64,000 nucleotides of DNA from Atopsyche davidsoni. Taxonomy: Eukaryota; Arthropoda; Insecta; Trichoptera; Hydrobiosidae. Positions within the stretch are counted from its first letter, which is position 1. Every line of letters begins with the position of its first letter. Under the pieces are notes generated by a model. That model was given only the letters and a program-made list of their open reading frames with translations. It was not told the origin of the DNA and made no database searches. Positions 38,501-48,079 of this stretch are shown in pieces. Position numbers and translations under genes: made by a program. The stretch lies in assembly GCA_022113835.1 (NCBI GenBank), contig JAILWY010000006.1, positions 6,200,001 to 6,264,000 on the forward strand, read 5' to 3'.

Positions 38501-41200
38501 ATCTCACGTGAAAATATTTCAACACCAGATTATAATGAAACTGCAAAGTTCCATGAACTTAACACAAGTAAATTGCACCAGAAGAGCCTCTAAAATAATG
38601 AGGAAGGAAAACCAAACGCTTGCTAGACAAGAAGACGACTCAGATTTTGACTGCATGGGTGAGATCGAGGAGCTGGACAGGAGCACGGAAATAGAGGGTG
38701 GAACTGAGGAATCTGGAGAAACTGATGAGTCGGATGAGAAGAACGACGAGCCTCCGGGAGGCGGGGATGGGCAGGGGGGCGGGATCCTCGGAATCTTAGC
38801 TGGACTTAGCGGGGTGAGTATATTTAACTGCTGTTTTTCACTATTTAGTTAATAGTATCCTATATTAAATATATTATAAATATATTTTAGGAAGGAGGAG
38901 GATCTGATTTAGGAACACTTTTGACAACGGTCACATCGATTATTACAAATTTGAGCGGGGTAAGTGCATTTAATCTTATGGATTTATAAAATATTAACCA
39001 GTCTTTACGTTAAGTTATGTTTGTTTTGCAGTATAAAAAAAGAGTTTATATGTGTTTCATAACTTAATTCAATACTGAATACTTTAGTACAAAGTGTCCC
39101 AGCGTCATCAGAGAATAAATAATAAAAAAAGTATATTAATGATTTTTGTGTTTTTTGATTACTTTTATTATTATTTAAGGGAGAAGGCTTCAATCTCAAT
39201 GATCTTATTGCATCGGCTGTTGCTCTATTGGGTGGAATCTTAGCAGTGAGTATTAATACCTATCAAAAATATCAAAAACTTTGAAACCTTACCTAACCCT
39301 AAAAACTTAATCATTAAATATTACAAGTGATTGAAATACGTCTGATTTTTTTCACTTTGAAAAAATGTCCCTGAAACTGTATATCACTTTCAGTTATTAA
39401 ATTTCAGGGTGATGGAACTAACCCCATAGGCACTATGTTGGGAATCTACATCAACACAATCCTCGATGGCTCTACCGGAGGCGGGGCGGTAAGATAGCCC
39501 AATTATTATTTTTTTATTCTCCTGTAAATAATATTAAGTACATAAAAAAAATTACAAGAATTCGATCTGTGCTCTTATGTGTGAATTGTTAAATTTAGTT
39601 ATAATACATTTTTTCCAGGCGTAAAACAACTGGATGTGCATTATTTTTTAATTTTAGTTTCATCCATCATAAACTGTTAAACAAAACTTCTTAAGCAGTT
39701 TGTTATATAAATGTTGAGAGTTTTCGATCGAATAACTATAATTAAAATATTTGATAAAACGATATAAAAAAAATTAAAACTCGTTTTAGTCAATTAGCAG
39801 GTTCAAAAGTACAAGGATAAATCTATCAAAAGAGTTTTTTAGCATGTTTGGAGATATTCAATATTTATTTGTCGAATGTGTATGTGTATATTTTTTTGTT
39901 GACTTGATTGGTTTTGTTTATCGATTATGTTTTCAGATGAATAATGGAGCATTTTTTGGAGATTTTCTATCGAAAGTGATAAGCGGAATCAGTGCGGTAA
40001 GGTTTTCAAAAATTAAATAATATTATTAAAAAATATATTATTTGTTAGTATTCATTTAAAAGAAAAAAATAGTTTATGAATACTAAAATATACGTTATCT
40101 TTAATATATTCTAAATATTTTTTAAGACACGAAACTCATGATTTTTCTTTATATTGCGGAAAAAAAGTTTTTTTGTAACTTAACTTACGTAATTGTAAAA
40201 TTAAGTATTATTATTATTATTAAGTATTATTAGTTATTATTATATTTATTACATTATTTATAAGAAATAATCTACCATAACTTCTGGTTAATTTTTAATG
40301 TTATAATATATTTTTCCCATAATCTAGATTACGCTTCTTAATAGTAATTTTTCTTGAGTTTCGACGTAAATAATGATACGTAATTAAACACGGATCTGAT
40401 ATCTCTAATTAAGACGTATCAAAATGTACCTGTTATTTATATTTTTTTGTTTAGAGTACGTTGTTAAATATATTTTTTTAAATTGAACTCTATGGGGTTA
40501 AAGGTCCTGACCCCTAAGCAATGTAATAAATATCTAGAAATTATTAATGATACCATCGAATGGCTTGGAATTCCCTCGAGAACTTTGACCTCTGTTATTT
40601 AATTAAAGGTATTATATTTCACACTTGAACGAACAGAATCTTCACTATAAAAAATAGTTGGTATCAAAAAGAGGTATATGAAATCATTTTATTGCAAAAA
40701 ACGACCTTGTATTTTTAAATTATTGATTATATTCTACAAACACCTGTTTTTATCATTAATTAGAGTGCATTTAAAATCATTACTTGTTGTATTGTGTTTT
40801 TTCAAAGGTCATTAAAATTAGAATAAATGGCGAGGGAATAAAATCATTTGTAAGTTTTGATAGACAAGTCAAATCTTAAGATAACAATAACATTATTGTA
40901 TTAAGATTTGATAATAATAGAAAACCCTTTCATATCTTAATAATTAAATGTAAGATGAATTTAATTTAATTAGTGTTTACAGGTTTCCAGTAAGGTGTTT
41001 TTACAGGCGAGAGAAGATTATTATTACATATTGTAAAAATTTAAGCTTACGTTATCGGGGATTATTGCTTTGTAATTCTGCTTGCTTTTAGCTTGCTCGC
41101 TTTATTTGATATTTATTTAATAATTTTTAAGTTATTACTGCGAGCAACGCAAGGAGCCACTACGTCTATCTATACAATAAGGAAATTATTATACGCACCC

Positions 41201-41247
<47 letters not shown>

Positions 41248-42597
41248 CTGGTGATGAGAATTGAATGTGCTTTATCCCATGATACCCAGCCATACCACGC
41301 GTATACGTAAATCAATTTATTTTATTCTAAAATTAATGGTTTATTTTACGATGTAAATAAGCAAGTATTTAAAAACTTAAAATAATAAAATAAAGTGTTG
41401 TTTAAATCGGTCTCTTTACGACTGTTTATTAAACATGATTTCCAAAACAGCACAACGGAAAACTTTGTGTGATGTAACATTATTGGTATTTCCAAAATAT
41501 CTGAAGAACCGGGTTTATATCCTCTCGATTCTTGTAGCAAAAAAGTACACTAAAAGAAAACTCTAAAAAAAGACAAATATTTCATAAAATAAAATATGTT
41601 TAAAGCATTTAGTTATACGATACTGAACAATGAAAGTCGCTTCAGTCATAACGTGTGGTTTAAACTCGGGGTTTCTCGGTGTGTTGGGATATTACGATGA
41701 CTCAGAACAACGGACCTGCATCAGCAACTTCAAGGAATTCCTCTGTGTTGTAATATATCCAGCGTCGATAATAACATAACCTGAATAGGCAAATGATAAA
41801 TGATCAATTTTAAATCAGATCTGACGTGAGTGGACAGCTTTTCAAAATTGTAAGGCAAAATATAAACTTTCCATACGCTTGAAAATATTATATTTTAAAA
41901 TAAATATACGTGTACAACCTAAGTTACTGTAAATTGATATTGGAAAAGTTATCGTTAAATATCAGTTATATTTAATCGAAATACAAGCTAGAATAGTAAA
42001 ATAGTTTCTTATTTCTTGCTTTGTGGTTTATATTGTAAATAAATTCAGAACAGAATACAATAACCAAGCATGCTTGCTCTACAGACATTAAAATAGTAAT
42101 TTAATATACTTTCGAATATAATTGAAGTACTTAAAATTAAGGTGTATACACATTTGTATACTTAACATAGAAAAATCATATCTGCTGATACATTTTATTG
42201 AATATGGTTATGCAAAAAAAGCCCCACCACAATTAGTAAATGATTAAATCATATTTTACTATGGCGGGCATTCAAAACGGAAAGTTAGATAATAATGTAA
42301 TTTACCTCTGCTATAAAAATTCAGCGTAGTGTTTTTTCACGGATCCTGCCCCTCTATTAACGAATGCAAAGTATATTATTAGCCATCATTCTCAAAGTTA
42401 TATATCTTCACAATATATTAACATTTTGAATATCGTATCTAAACAAGTTTTATGAAAAATTTCAGGCCGGAAACGGTGATGCAGACAGTTCAGAGGAGCA
42501 AAGTGGTGACGGCGGTTCTGATTCCAGTTCCTTCTTCGTATCTTTCATAACCGCCCTGCTGGGAGGAAGTTCCTCTAGTTCCTCGTCTCAGAAATGA
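32379..42597 (+). CDS. secreted modular Gly/Ser-rich preproprotein, ten coding exons, unknown family
   Basis: Joining 32379-32525, 34886-35074, 35644-35727, 37072-37116, 38529-38813, 38891-38959, 39180-39245, 39408-39488, 39937-39996 and 42466-42597 gives an unbroken 385-residue frame. Every junction is GT..AG in phase 0. Residues 1-21 form a signal peptide with hydrophobic core ILYYFLFIGLL. Arg-x-x-Arg-Gln sites (RINR-Q, RIRR-Q) suggest furin cleavage. Two acidic segments share RQ...DFD...EELD (residues about 55-75 and 185-205). From residue 237 on, small exons each encode one hydrophobic segment rich in Gly, Ala, Leu and Ile. The protein is almost Cys-free. Predicted to be exported through the secretory pathway. 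A structural, peptide-precursor or secretion-coat role are all possible, and none is proven. Signal peptide, splice pattern and codon use make the gene itself likely. Exons 4 and 5 are the least certain parts. Confidence 0.78.
32526..34885 (+). other. intron 1 of secreted-protein gene
   Basis: Contains a (CA)n run at 32900-32916. A GC-richer patch at 34240-34350 of unknown origin could be a repeat fragment. The polypyrimidine tract and AG end at 34885. Confidence 0.7.
34886..35074 (+). CDS. coding exon 2: furin-like site, acidic motif, Pro/Gln-rich linker
   Basis: Encodes 63 residues in phase 0, starting AKRINRQ. Arg-Ile-Asn-Arg before Gln fits a furin-type cleavage that would leave an N-terminal Gln able to form pyroglutamate. 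Then comes FNDFDYDGDVEELDPGQ and a Pro/Gln-rich linker, ending FINTVLFG. The donor GTGAGT follows. GC-rich third codon positions contrast sharply with the AT-rich introns, which supports coding function. Confidence 0.85.
35644..35727 (+). CDS. coding exon 3: short Gly-rich hydrophobic module
   Basis: Follows a T-rich tract ending TTTTTTTTAG. Encodes 28 residues with ERRGGLGRFFAGLLGSSS, an early example of the FxxxLLG-type hydrophobic module seen again in later exons. The donor is either GTAATC at 35728 (chosen, closer to consensus) or GTATCG at 35722. Both keep phase 0, differing by two residues. Confidence 0.65.
35728..37071 (+). other. intron 3 of secreted-protein gene
   Basis: AT-rich. 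A possible 23-base micro-exon at 35963-35985 was rejected because it breaks phase. An ORF at 36498-36716 lacks splice sites in a compatible frame. Confidence 0.6.
37072..37116 (+). CDS. coding exon 4: 15-residue micro-exon with RIRR-Q site
   Basis: Exactly 45 bases between AATTAAAG and GTAAGA, in phase 0. It reads MTDTRSNRIRRQVEE. Arg-Ile-Arg-Arg-Gln repeats the dibasic-Gln design of exon 2 and of the first exon of the gene at 59.9 kb, which supports it despite its size and weak pyrimidine tract. Because its first codon is ATG it could also start an alternative transcript. Confidence 0.6.
37117..38528 (+). other. intron 4 of secreted-protein gene
   Basis: Contains the (GT)n microsatellite at 37484-37548. 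Otherwise AT-rich with no exon seen. Confidence 0.65.
37484..37548 (+). repeat. imperfect (GT)n microsatellite
   Basis: GTGTGC, GTGTCT and (GT)7 runs over about 65 bases. The Thr/His-rich frames on the minus strand are repeat artefacts. Confidence 0.9.
38529..38813 (+). CDS. coding exon 5: long acidic exon ending in hydrophobic module
   Basis: 95 residues in phase 0 between TTTCAACACCAG and GTGAGT. It begins basic with NCT and NQT glycosylation sequons, then LARQEDDSDFDCMGEIEELD, a second copy of the exon 2 motif. A Glu/Asp/Ser-rich stretch with repeated EESGET/DESDE follows, then Gly-rich GGGDGQGGG and the hydrophobic end ILGILAGLSG. Two cysteines only. The start of the exon is less certain than the end. 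The acceptor was chosen because it alone keeps phase 0. Confidence 0.72.
38891..38959 (+). CDS. coding exon 6: hydrophobic mini-module
   Basis: 23 residues, phase 0. Gly/Ser start (EGGGSD), then LGTLLTTVTSIITNLSG. The preceding intron is only 77 bases. The donor is consensus GTAAGT. Confidence 0.8.
39180..39245 (+). CDS. coding exon 7: hydrophobic mini-module
   Basis: 22 residues, phase 0, reading GEGFNLNDLIASAVALLGGI then LA. Acceptor TTATTATTATTTAAG, donor GTGAGT. Confidence 0.8.
39408..39488 (+). CDS. coding exon 8: hydrophobic mini-module
   Basis: 27 residues, phase 0. GDGTNPIGTMLGIYINTILD is followed by a Gly/Ser/Thr tail. Acceptor AAATTTCAG, donor GTAAGA. Confidence 0.8.
39937..39996 (+). 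CDS. coding exon 9: hydrophobic mini-module
   Basis: 20 residues, phase 0, reading MNNGAFFGDFLSKVISGISA. Acceptor TATGTTTTCAG, donor GTAAGG. Confidence 0.8.
39997..42465 (+). other. intron 9 of secreted-protein gene
   Basis: About 2.5 kb and AT-rich. It contains a TTA/ATT-rich low-complexity patch at 40206-40260 and the long (TA)n tract at 41204-41244. No further exon is seen. Confidence 0.65.
41204..41244. repeat. (TA)n microsatellite
   Basis: About 20 uninterrupted TA units within intron 9. Confidence 0.95.
42466..42597 (+). CDS. coding exon 10: acidic/Ser-rich terminal exon
   Basis: 43 residues then TGA, in phase 0 after AAAATTTCAG. It begins AGNGDADSSEEQSGDGG, then SSSFFVSFITALLGG and a serine run ending SSQK. 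An internal phase-0 GTATCT at 42538 could act as a donor to the exon at 44070. Poly(A) signals follow at 42747 and 42808. Confidence 0.82.
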   Translation, partial: AGNGDADSSEEQSGDGGSDSSSFFVSFITALLGGSSSSSSSQK

Positions 42598-42746
42598 TGA
42601 CGCAGGATATTTCTGGTATTGATTTTAATATGTTCAATTAAAAATTATTTTCAAAAATGTATCCCATATAAACATCTTAATCTAGCTGAAATATCTGTTT
42701 ACGTTTTTGTGTATATACGACTACAAATTATTATGTAGCAAATTAA

Positions 42747-42752
42747 AATAAA
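42747..42752 (+). terminator. poly(A) signal for secreted-protein gene
   Basis: AATAAA 150 bases after the stop codon. A second AATAAA lies at 42808-42813. Confidence 0.5.
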
Positions 42753-42819
42753 CACGAAGCAAAAAGTATTAATATTAACAGGCACACATGTACAGGATGT
42801 ACGAAAGAATAAATTGTAT

Positions 42820-44069
42820 GAATGAACTCGTTGGTGAACTTTCTCTTCCTAGACCTGTCTATTGAGTGATTCTTGCTAATTGTTTTGCACACTCAAATCT
42901 TATAGATTTTTACTAAGCTGTACTATTTATTTTTATTTGTAGATAAAAACAAATTATTTATTTTATATAAATTCATGGATATAGATTATATAATATATAT
43001 GTACTAATATATAAAAAAAATCAGGGATTCAAGTGCTTTTTTTTATTTTAAGCATACTATTATTATAAAATGCAATGCATGATAAATATTATAAAAAAGG
43101 CCAGATGCTTAGTTACACCCAATCTTTGACTTAATTTTTCAAAAGAAAAAATTATGTAGACATCTCCATTATTTAAAATAAAATCCGACCACAATTATTA
43201 AAAATAATCCATATTTATTAAAACTAGTTTTATATGTCCATATAATAAAATACTTAATACTGAGTATCTATACGTAGAGCACTATTACTGAGTATTATGA
43301 AATGCAAATCCTCAAAGTGGCTACGGGAGATGGTTTAACGAAGCCTTTTTTATTCGAATGTATTCGCAAGAAAATAAATAAAAGATTATTTGAATTATTT
43401 TTTAAAGCTATGACGAATTTCGTCACGTTCAATTGCAATGAAAAGATTTTATGTTAGAGGTAACGTGCTAAACAGGCTAACTATGCAATCCCATATTTTT
43501 TTTAATGAAAGATGTCGTAATAACTCGTAGGATTATTTTCCTGCTAAGTATTAGTTTGATGTGTTGTTGTAAGAAGTACAGAGTTCAAGAAATTATTAAA
43601 AACTAAAATAATCGACTCTTTTGAAACCCCCGAACGAAAATATTTCATATTGATTTATACTGCTTCGTTTTTTATACCTTTTTATATATAAACTATTCAT
43701 AATTAATATCTTTGAATTTTAATGCTGAATAAGCATTAAAATGATTGACCTAATTACGTGAAATCAAGCGTGTGAATCATTTAAATAAATACTAACTAAA
43801 TTAATAGGAAATCGTTCGTTTTAGTTCATTAATCGTTCATAATACTTTGAAATATTTTTTGATTGTAAAAACTTTGTAATAATATATTTAGCAAGTAAAC
43901 GTTTGTATATATAATTTATGTACTGTTTGGCAGTCAAACACTCATCTTTGACTGTTGATTGTATTGTAATATTGAAAAAAGTTTATTATTTAATTAATTT
44001 TTTTTTATGTCAATCGGCTAATCCTAATCATGGAAGTTAAAAATACAAAAAAATTGGCTGTAATTCTAG
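42820..44069. other. AT-rich stretch between terminal exons
   Basis: No exon is seen. If the exon at 44070 is spliced to the upstream gene, this is intronic or untranslated sequence of the longer transcript. Confidence 0.5.
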
Positions 44070-44180
44070 AATAGCTTCCTGACCATGCTGAATCGTGGCA
44101 GAATGGCGCTCGTTCGCCTCGTGGCCATCTCCTTCAGCACCATAATGACGCTTCTCATCAGACCTGCCCTCGTAGAATAA
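44070..44180 (+). CDS. probable alternative terminal exon of the secreted-protein gene
   Basis: An isolated GC-rich segment follows TGTAATTCTAG and is open in phase 0 for 36 codons to TAA at 44178-44180. It starts NSFLTMLNRGRMALVRLVAI and continues hydrophobic with a few Arg, ending RPALVE. The codon use (CTC, CGC, GTG, GCC, ATC, TCC, AGC) is like the gene's other exons and unlike the surroundings. SF-x-T-x-L at its start parallels SFITALL of exon 10. The ATG at 44085 could alternatively start a 31-residue ORF. An alternative 3' end is the most economical reading, and an exon of a separate gene is possible. Confidence 0.55.
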   Translation, partial: NSFLTMLNRGRMALVRLVAISFSTIMTLLIRPALVE

Positions 44181-47100
44181 TTTATACAAAGCAATCAATT
44201 TTATTACTTTAATTTCAGTACTGTTTTAAAAACTTAAAGTTGTAAATGTATGCTCAAAAACAAAACGATTGTATATAGCTGTAAGATTTTGTATAAACTT
44301 ATTTATTTATAAGTATTTCATATCTATAAAAAATATATTTACTTAGTTGAATTCAAAGTTTTATTATGAATATTAAAAAAAAATTGTGAATCTGAAACAC
44401 AACTGAATTATATATACTTACTATACATACGAAAAAATTGTATATTTTTCAACCGCACACCACTGATAGGTACACATATATATGTAGAAGCAACTATAAT
44501 TCAATGCCATTGACCAATTAGTGGTAGTAGCAGTAGTAGTACCTGGTTTACAGTCAAGAAGGGTTTATTATATAATAAATATAAAATGTTAATTTATCGT
44601 TGATTGATCTAAGATAATTTATGTGTAAATTTAACATGTAAATTATTAACCTGAAGATTAAAATTTTGTTATCCTCTATTCACTGGCGTAATCTTATATT
44701 TTTTGTCGAGTTGCAATCTTCACTATTAACCCAAATAATTATTATTGCAGTCAGTACCAAAGGTGAGAGATTGAAAGTCCTCACTTCTCACTACTCACGA
44801 GTGTGGTGCAACTCGACGATTACAAACTCACGCTGCAGATTGTTCATATTAGAGTGTAACCGGCAGTAACAAACGTCAATCACTTGCATTCGAGTAATAA
44901 ATGGGAAGTATTTGATCATGGGATAACCATCATGATGAAATAAAAACTAACTAGTTGACAAAAAACAAAAACATGTAGCATACTACAGATAATTTTTTTA
45001 ATTTTAAAAAGTATGTTTACAAATAGCTAAAAACATCTTAACAAGTCATCGATGTTATGTCAATATTTAATTTGTATTCAAACAAATATAATTATAAATC
45101 CCACTACTCACAGCTCACAAATTTGAGTAAACTAACTACTATTACTAGTCTATTTTTTAAATATATTTTATATTACAATTTTTCATGGGTTATTGAGATT
45201 AAAAGATTATGTCGATCACGTGATTTTATTTTCAGATCGTAAAATTAAAGCAATATCTCAAAAAAGCTTTAAACTCGCTGCAGTACAAGCTAACCAAATT
45301 AAATTCATTTATAAATTGCAATTCAATGCTAATAACTATGAGTTTATAATAGATTCACGGTGATTTAAATATATATATAGTGTTGCATTTAATTACATTT
45401 AAGATCTAAAGGGTAAATTGAGTTTTTATTTTAAAAATGCCAAGCAAGTACTCGCATATAAATTATGGATTTCTATAACATTGCAAGAGTTGCAAAAGTA
45501 ATCTTCAATATTACCGACAATTATTTTTTGTAACAATTAAAATAATAATTTTAAATGTACATTGCTACACTGTAACAGGATAACCTTTATCGTTAAAAAT
45601 AATTTTATTTTAACCTAGTTTAAAAAAATAAGCTTATCATGTTAATATTGCATGTTACACTATTTAATAGACTATCCGATCAATAAAGAGACTTCGGGGC
45701 AGTGACGAGATGACAAATAGGATAAACTTATTCTGTTATATAATATTGTTTCTCAATTAACATGATACCTGATCTGAATAAAAGTTTAAAAGGGTTTGCA
45801 TTGTAATTGATTTCAACGCACGCTACTTGCTGTCATTTCAAAGACAAACTTTGGATATTAAGTTAATTGTATAAAAGTTATTTCATGTATTATCAGTTCT
45901 TTAAATTAATTGAAAAATAAATACTTTTCATCAATAATATGAATACTTTTAATATTGAAATCTTATACAATATAATGGTTTAAGCCATGATTGTAGTACT
46001 TTCTGATTTTCTCATTTTTTAATATAAATAATCTTATTCGTTACTTCATTCTAAATATTCTCTGGAACGTATTCTCTCAAGGTGTGTTTTCTCCCGCCGG
46101 TAGATCACACTTCTTAATATCGATGAGCATTTCTCTACAGGTACGCTTTCTCCCATTACGGTCTTCAAATGTTCAAGGTGCTTGGACTTCTAACATATCA
46201 TTTCTGTGTAGAGATGTATCCCATTCACAGCTCAGAAATAAAAAAAATAGCAATATTAATATTAAAAAAGTGTCTATTGTATTTATGATTCAACGCTTAA
46301 TTATGAATACACGTAATACATCTGGTCTTCGTTTTTTTTTTTTCAATTTAATATATCTTTCGAGGAAGTACTTTCATATGTCGAAAGTCGGCAACAATCA
46401 TGTTTCACAGATGCATTGCCAATAGGCTTTAAAATGAGACAACTTATCTTGGAAAACACGTAAGGCCATTTTCTTTGTAAGAATTCTATTTCTGCATTGG
46501 CAATCCATTATATTGCGTAAGCAAGAAATGGCGACAAGTCGGAATAAAATCCGGTCAAAGGACATTATTGTGCTCGGTATATTTTTGCATAGATACGCGA
46601 TAAATAAAAATTATAAAAGAGTAAATGGAAAAATTTAAATATACAAAATTAATTTAATATGCGGTTTATGCTTACAAAAATAAAGTATTTTACACAATAT
46701 TCTAGATTAAGAAGTAAGATTATGTAAATTTTCTGCATTAAGAACAGGATTATGACCTATGAATATAATTTAAATTAAAAATCGTAACTTGTATATTTAT
46801 TCAGGTCATAGCTGCATAAACAATTTAATTATTACCGAAGCATGCATTTTATGCAGGTCCCGAGCTAGGGTTGTTTAGATTTAAGTTTTATTGCAGAATT
46901 GTAAAAACCGAATTTCAACTCTACGTTTGTACAAATATTATATTTATGTAAATATATTACACCGCAGTTTTATGTTGGAAGGAAAAGTCTGCGTATTGCT
47001 GCTGCTCAACAGCATTATTGAATGGTCCTTTCCTTACAAAGCTCTGGAGTTTAGATCTGATACTCCTTCTGCAGCAAGCTACGGAAATAATAGCAGGAGC

Positions 47101-47300
47101 CCCCCCCACCTCGACAAGGTACTTCCAGAGCGCATCCCTCCATAATCATTCTAAGTTCACTATTCCGTTACCGATTCTTCACACACGCCCAGGTTACAGA
47201 ATGGCAGCCATGCACGAGCAACAGAAAGGGAAGAGCGGGGAGAGCAAGATTTGAATTTGTCGATATTTTTGCAGTAAAGTTTTGGGAACACTTGAAAAAA
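44181..47300. other. intergenic, no gene supported
   Basis: AT-rich. An imperfect (AGT)n run lies at 44521-44541. ORFs at 44666-44869, 45057-45242, 46084-46425 and 46891-47254 show no domains, and several are dominated by AT-type residues. The patch 46960-47250 is less AT-rich but unidentified. Confidence 0.45.
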
Positions 47301-47327
47301 ACAGCTGACAGTTTAGGGTTAGTAAAA

Positions 47328-47617
47328 ATGGAGCGTTACACGATAAAACAACGTGTCTTCATGATTGAACAATATTACAAAAATAATGAAATCTTGGCAG
47401 CCGCAGTTCGAAAATTTCATACAAAATATGGTCGGATTCGTCAACTGTGAAGAGATTAATTGAAAAATTCAGGGAGACTGGATTCGTTGGAGACGCTAAA
47501 CACACTGGTCGTCCAAAAACAAGCCTTTCAAATGTCAATATCGAAGCAGTGCGTAAGAGTGTCGGTGACAATCCAGGAACCTCCATTCGGCGTCGTGGAA
47601 ATGTCTATGAAATTTGA
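47328..47617 (+). pseudogene. mariner-type transposase N-terminal fragment, frameshifted
   Basis: An ATG at 47328 opens MERYTIKQRVFMIEQYY and continues to about 47430, with a Tyr-Gly-Arg pattern typical of the N-terminal helix-turn-helix of mariner-like transposases. The frame is then lost by a small deletion. A second frame resumes with STVKRLIEKFRETGFVGD, GRPKTS and NPGTSIRRRG and stops at 47615-47617. This order (basic start, YGR, R-L-I-x-K-F-x-x-TG, GRP, SIRRR) is the DNA-binding domain of the family. The catalytic D,D domain is absent, so it is a dead fragment. Confidence 0.85.
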
Positions 47618-47689
47618 CTCAAAGCAGTTGATATACAATTATTGATATAAAATAAAAATATAGCATATGGTTAGAGGGCTGGGCCGATC

Positions 47690-48075
47690 AGTTAATATTT
47701 ACATCGATGGGCGCGTGTTTTAGCGCCTATATCATCGGATGGTTAACAGTCCAGCGTGGTGGGGAGATTGTTGAAAAAAGTGAAAACGCGCAGGCGGGGA
47801 GCGGCGCACGCGCGTGCCTCGCCAGCCACGCCGCCGCCATTGTAGGCTCGCCGGGAGTCAGCGCGCCTCCGAACCAGCGATCCTCCGCCGCGTTCCTCCT
47901 CGCCCTCGCCCTCGCCCTCGCCCTCGCCCTCGCGCCCTCGCCCGCCGCGCCCTCGCCATTTGTGACATTTCACATTCGCGCGCCTCGCGTGGCGACTTAC
48001 GTTCTCCCGCGACGCTCCGCGATTGGTCGGCGTCCCCCGCGCCGCGACTCGCCATTGGTCGGTTTATTTTAAATC
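47690..48075 (+). promoter_or_regulatory. CpG island with inverted CCAAT boxes, probable promoter
   Basis: About 380 bases of very GC- and CpG-rich DNA in AT-rich surroundings. It contains GCCGCCGCCATTG (YY1-like ATGGCGGC on the other strand) near 47829-47842, a CTCGCC hexamer array, and two ATTGGTCGG elements (inverted CCAAT) near 48022 and 48053. Overlapping long ORFs on both strands are GC artefacts. A transcribed start for a gene in either direction is possible, but I see no coding exon attached. A tRNA or rRNA gene is not seen. Confidence 0.5.
47899..47933 (+). repeat. CTCGCC hexamer tandem repeat
   Basis: Five perfect CTCGCC copies and a partial sixth, producing Leu-Ala or Arg-Pro artefact peptides. 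Confidence 0.95.
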
Positions 48076-48079
48076 GCGA

